Shown here piece after piece: positions 5,408 to 6,102 of a stretch of 6,102 nucleotides of DNA. Positions within the stretch are counted from its first letter, which is position 1, and every line of letters begins with the position of its first letter. Location: NCBI GenBank assembly GCA_050253535.1, contig JBFWIW010000098.1, positions 1 to 6,102 of the forward strand, read 5' to 3'. Source of the stretch: JBFWIW01 sp050253535 (lineage in GTDB: Bacteria; Bacillota; Clostridia; Oscillospirales; Oscillospiraceae). Below the pieces are notes generated by a model, which was not told where the DNA came from, did not search any database, and was given only the letters and a program-made list of their open reading frames with translations. Both the position numbers and the translations under genes were made by a program.

Positions 5408-5434
5408 AATATTTTTACCGGAAGGAGAATTGCG

Positions 5435-5905
5435 GTGTCGCCAAAAGTTTTGGGAATAAAGCCGATTGCGCAGAATAAAAAAGCGTATCATGACTACTTT
5501 ATTCTGGAGAAAATTGAGGCCGGCATCGAGCTTTTCGGCACTGAGGTAAAATCCATACGTCTCGGAAACGTCAACCTCAAGGATTCGTTCTGCGCCGTCA
5601 AAAACGGTGAGATATTTGTCCTCGGCATGCATATAAGCCCATATGAAAAGGGCAACATATTTAACCGTGACCCCATCCGCCCTAAAAGGCTGCTCATGCA
5701 TAAGCGTGAAATAATGCGCCTTTTTGACAAGATAAAAAAGGACGGACTTACTGTTGTTCCCCTCTCCATATACCTTAAGGACTCGCTGGTAAAGGTCGAG
5801 ATCGGCCTTGCAAAGGGCAAAAAACTCTACGACAAGAGAGAAGACGAGGCCCGCCGAGACGCCGGACGCGAGATGGACCGGACGATTAAAGAGAGAAATA
5901 GCTAA
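5435..5905 (+). CDS. smpB: SsrA-binding protein (trans-translation)
   Basis: SmpB binds tmRNA and brings it to ribosomes stalled on mRNA lacking a stop codon, so that the nascent chain is tagged for degradation and the ribosome freed. At 156 residues the length is normal. Motifs in order are IAQNKKAYHDYFILEKIEAGIELFGTEVKSIR (11-42), NLKDSF (47-52), HISPYEKGNIFNRDPIRPKRLLMHKREI (66-93), GLTVVPLSIYLKD (104-116), and VKVEIGLAKGKKLYDKREDEARRDAGRE (119-146), ending in the basic C-terminal tail. GTG 5435 is the start: AAGGAG (5422-5427) lies 7 bases upstream and the family's N-terminus begins here. A GTG at 5393 in the same frame would add 14 unconserved residues and lacks a ribosome site. The tmRNA gene, often near smpB, is not in this window. 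Confidence 0.97.
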   Translation: MSPKVLGIKPIAQNKKAYHDYFILEKIEAGIELFGTEVKSIRLGNVNLKDSFCAVKNGEIFVLGMHISPYEKGNIFNRDPIRPKRLLMHKREIMRLFDKIKKDGLTVVPLSIYLKDSLVKVEIGLAKGKKLYDKREDEARRDAGREMDRTIKERNS

Positions 5906-5907
5906 GC

Positions 5908-5926
5908 CGTCAGCCGCAGGTTGACG
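5908..5926 (+). other. Small hairpin after smpB
   Basis: CGTCAGCC and GGTTGACG pair over 8 positions (one G-T wobble) around a 3-base loop, 3 bases after the smpB stop. No T run follows, so it is not a canonical terminator. It may stabilise the 3' end or be incidental. Its right arm contains TTGACG, a possible -35 for the next gene. Confidence 0.35.
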
Positions 5927-5949
5927 CGAACATTAATACGTGCTAATTA
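5921..5949 (+). promoter_or_regulatory. Possible promoter of the cyclophilin gene
   Basis: TTGACG and TAATTA are spaced by 17 bases, with TG one base before the second box. The predicted start near 5956 would fall inside the GGAGGT ribosome site (5955-5960), leaving almost no leader. That makes this promoter doubtful; read-through from smpB is an alternative. Confidence 0.3.
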
Positions 5950-5952
5950 GCA
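5941..5952. repeat. 12-bp perfect palindrome before the cyclophilin ribosome site
   Basis: TGCTAATTAGCA is its own reverse complement and ends 2 bases before GGAGGT. It overlaps the possible -10 box. It is too short for a stable RNA hairpin and has no loop, so a DNA-binding site is the more likely meaning if it has one. Confidence 0.4.
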
Positions 5953-5964
5953 TTGGAGGTTTAT

Positions 5965-6102
5965 ATGGCAAATCCGACAGTTACTTTTACAATGGAAAAC
6001 GGCAGCACCATAACGGCCGAGCTCTACCCCGAGAAAGCGCCAAATACGGTGAACAACTTCATATCCCTCGTTAAAAAAGGCTACTACAACGGGCTTATCT
6101 TC
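5965..6102 (+). CDS. Cyclophilin-type peptidyl-prolyl cis-trans isomerase (5' part)
   Basis: Cyclophilins catalyse cis-trans isomerisation of bonds before proline and assist protein folding. Only the first 46 codons lie in the window. They match the family start: VTFTMENGSTITAELYPEKAPNTVNNFISLVKKGYYNGLIF, the stretch that comes just before the conserved F-H-R-V-I segment. The active-site Arg and later residues fall outside the window. There is no signal peptide at this N-terminus, so a cytoplasmic enzyme is suggested. The ATG is preceded by GGAGGT (5955-5960), 4 bases away. It follows smpB by 59 bases on the same strand with no clear terminator, so read-through from smpB is possible. Confidence 0.93.
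   Translation, partial: MANPTVTFTMENGSTITAELYPEKAPNTVNNFISLVKKGYYNGLIF

Noticed and set aside
5494..5820. Minus-strand frames opposite smpB
   Set aside because: They are shadows of smpB, whose motifs run through the whole plus-strand frame.
5906..5964. tmRNA gene next to smpB
   Set aside because: The gap is only 59 bases, far shorter than a tmRNA of about 350 bases, and the cyclophilin gene follows at once.

Overview
The window looks like chromosomal DNA of a low-to-mid GC Gram-positive bacterium of the class Clostridia. The basis is a pyrH-frr-uppS block, strong GGAGG-type ribosome binding sites, a MecA-family adaptor, a HutC-type GntR regulator and SmpB with Firmicutes-like motifs. No genus can be named from the sequence alone. 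No rRNA, tRNA, CRISPR array, insertion sequence or phage gene was seen, and no gap between genes exceeds 300 bases.

Layout. From the left edge to about 4.57 kb all genes lie on the minus strand. Read in their own direction they are gntR, a transaldolase-like gene, a strong intrinsic terminator, then pyrH-frr-uppS with the next gene just beyond the left edge. From about 4.7 kb to the right edge the genes lie on the plus strand: a short MecA-like adaptor gene, smpB, and the 5' part of a cyclophilin gene. A divergent promoter region of about 180 bases separates the two halves.

How the genes work together. pyrH (UMP kinase), frr (ribosome recycling) and uppS (lipid carrier for cell wall) form the usual housekeeping block. 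Here the block has its own promoter region right after the terminator of the transaldolase-like gene, so it is not cotranscribed with rpsB-tsf immediately upstream. The gntR/transaldolase-like pair looks like a self-contained sugar-phosphate-responsive module. The enzyme gene has a near-consensus promoter whose -10 overlaps a perfect 16-bp palindrome matching the HutC/TreR operator pattern. MecA-like, SmpB and cyclophilin all concern protein quality control: adaptor-directed proteolysis, ribosome rescue and proline isomerisation.

Most interesting points. (1) A 446-residue transaldolase-fold protein keeps the Schiff-base lysine and other core catalytic residues. It carries an unrecognised N-terminal region of about 110 residues and differs at the positions that normally bind the substrate phosphate. 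(2) Its promoter/operator layout makes a clear regulatory prediction. (3) A perfect 12-bp inverted repeat embraces the smpB promoter. No complete novel defence or mobile system was seen.
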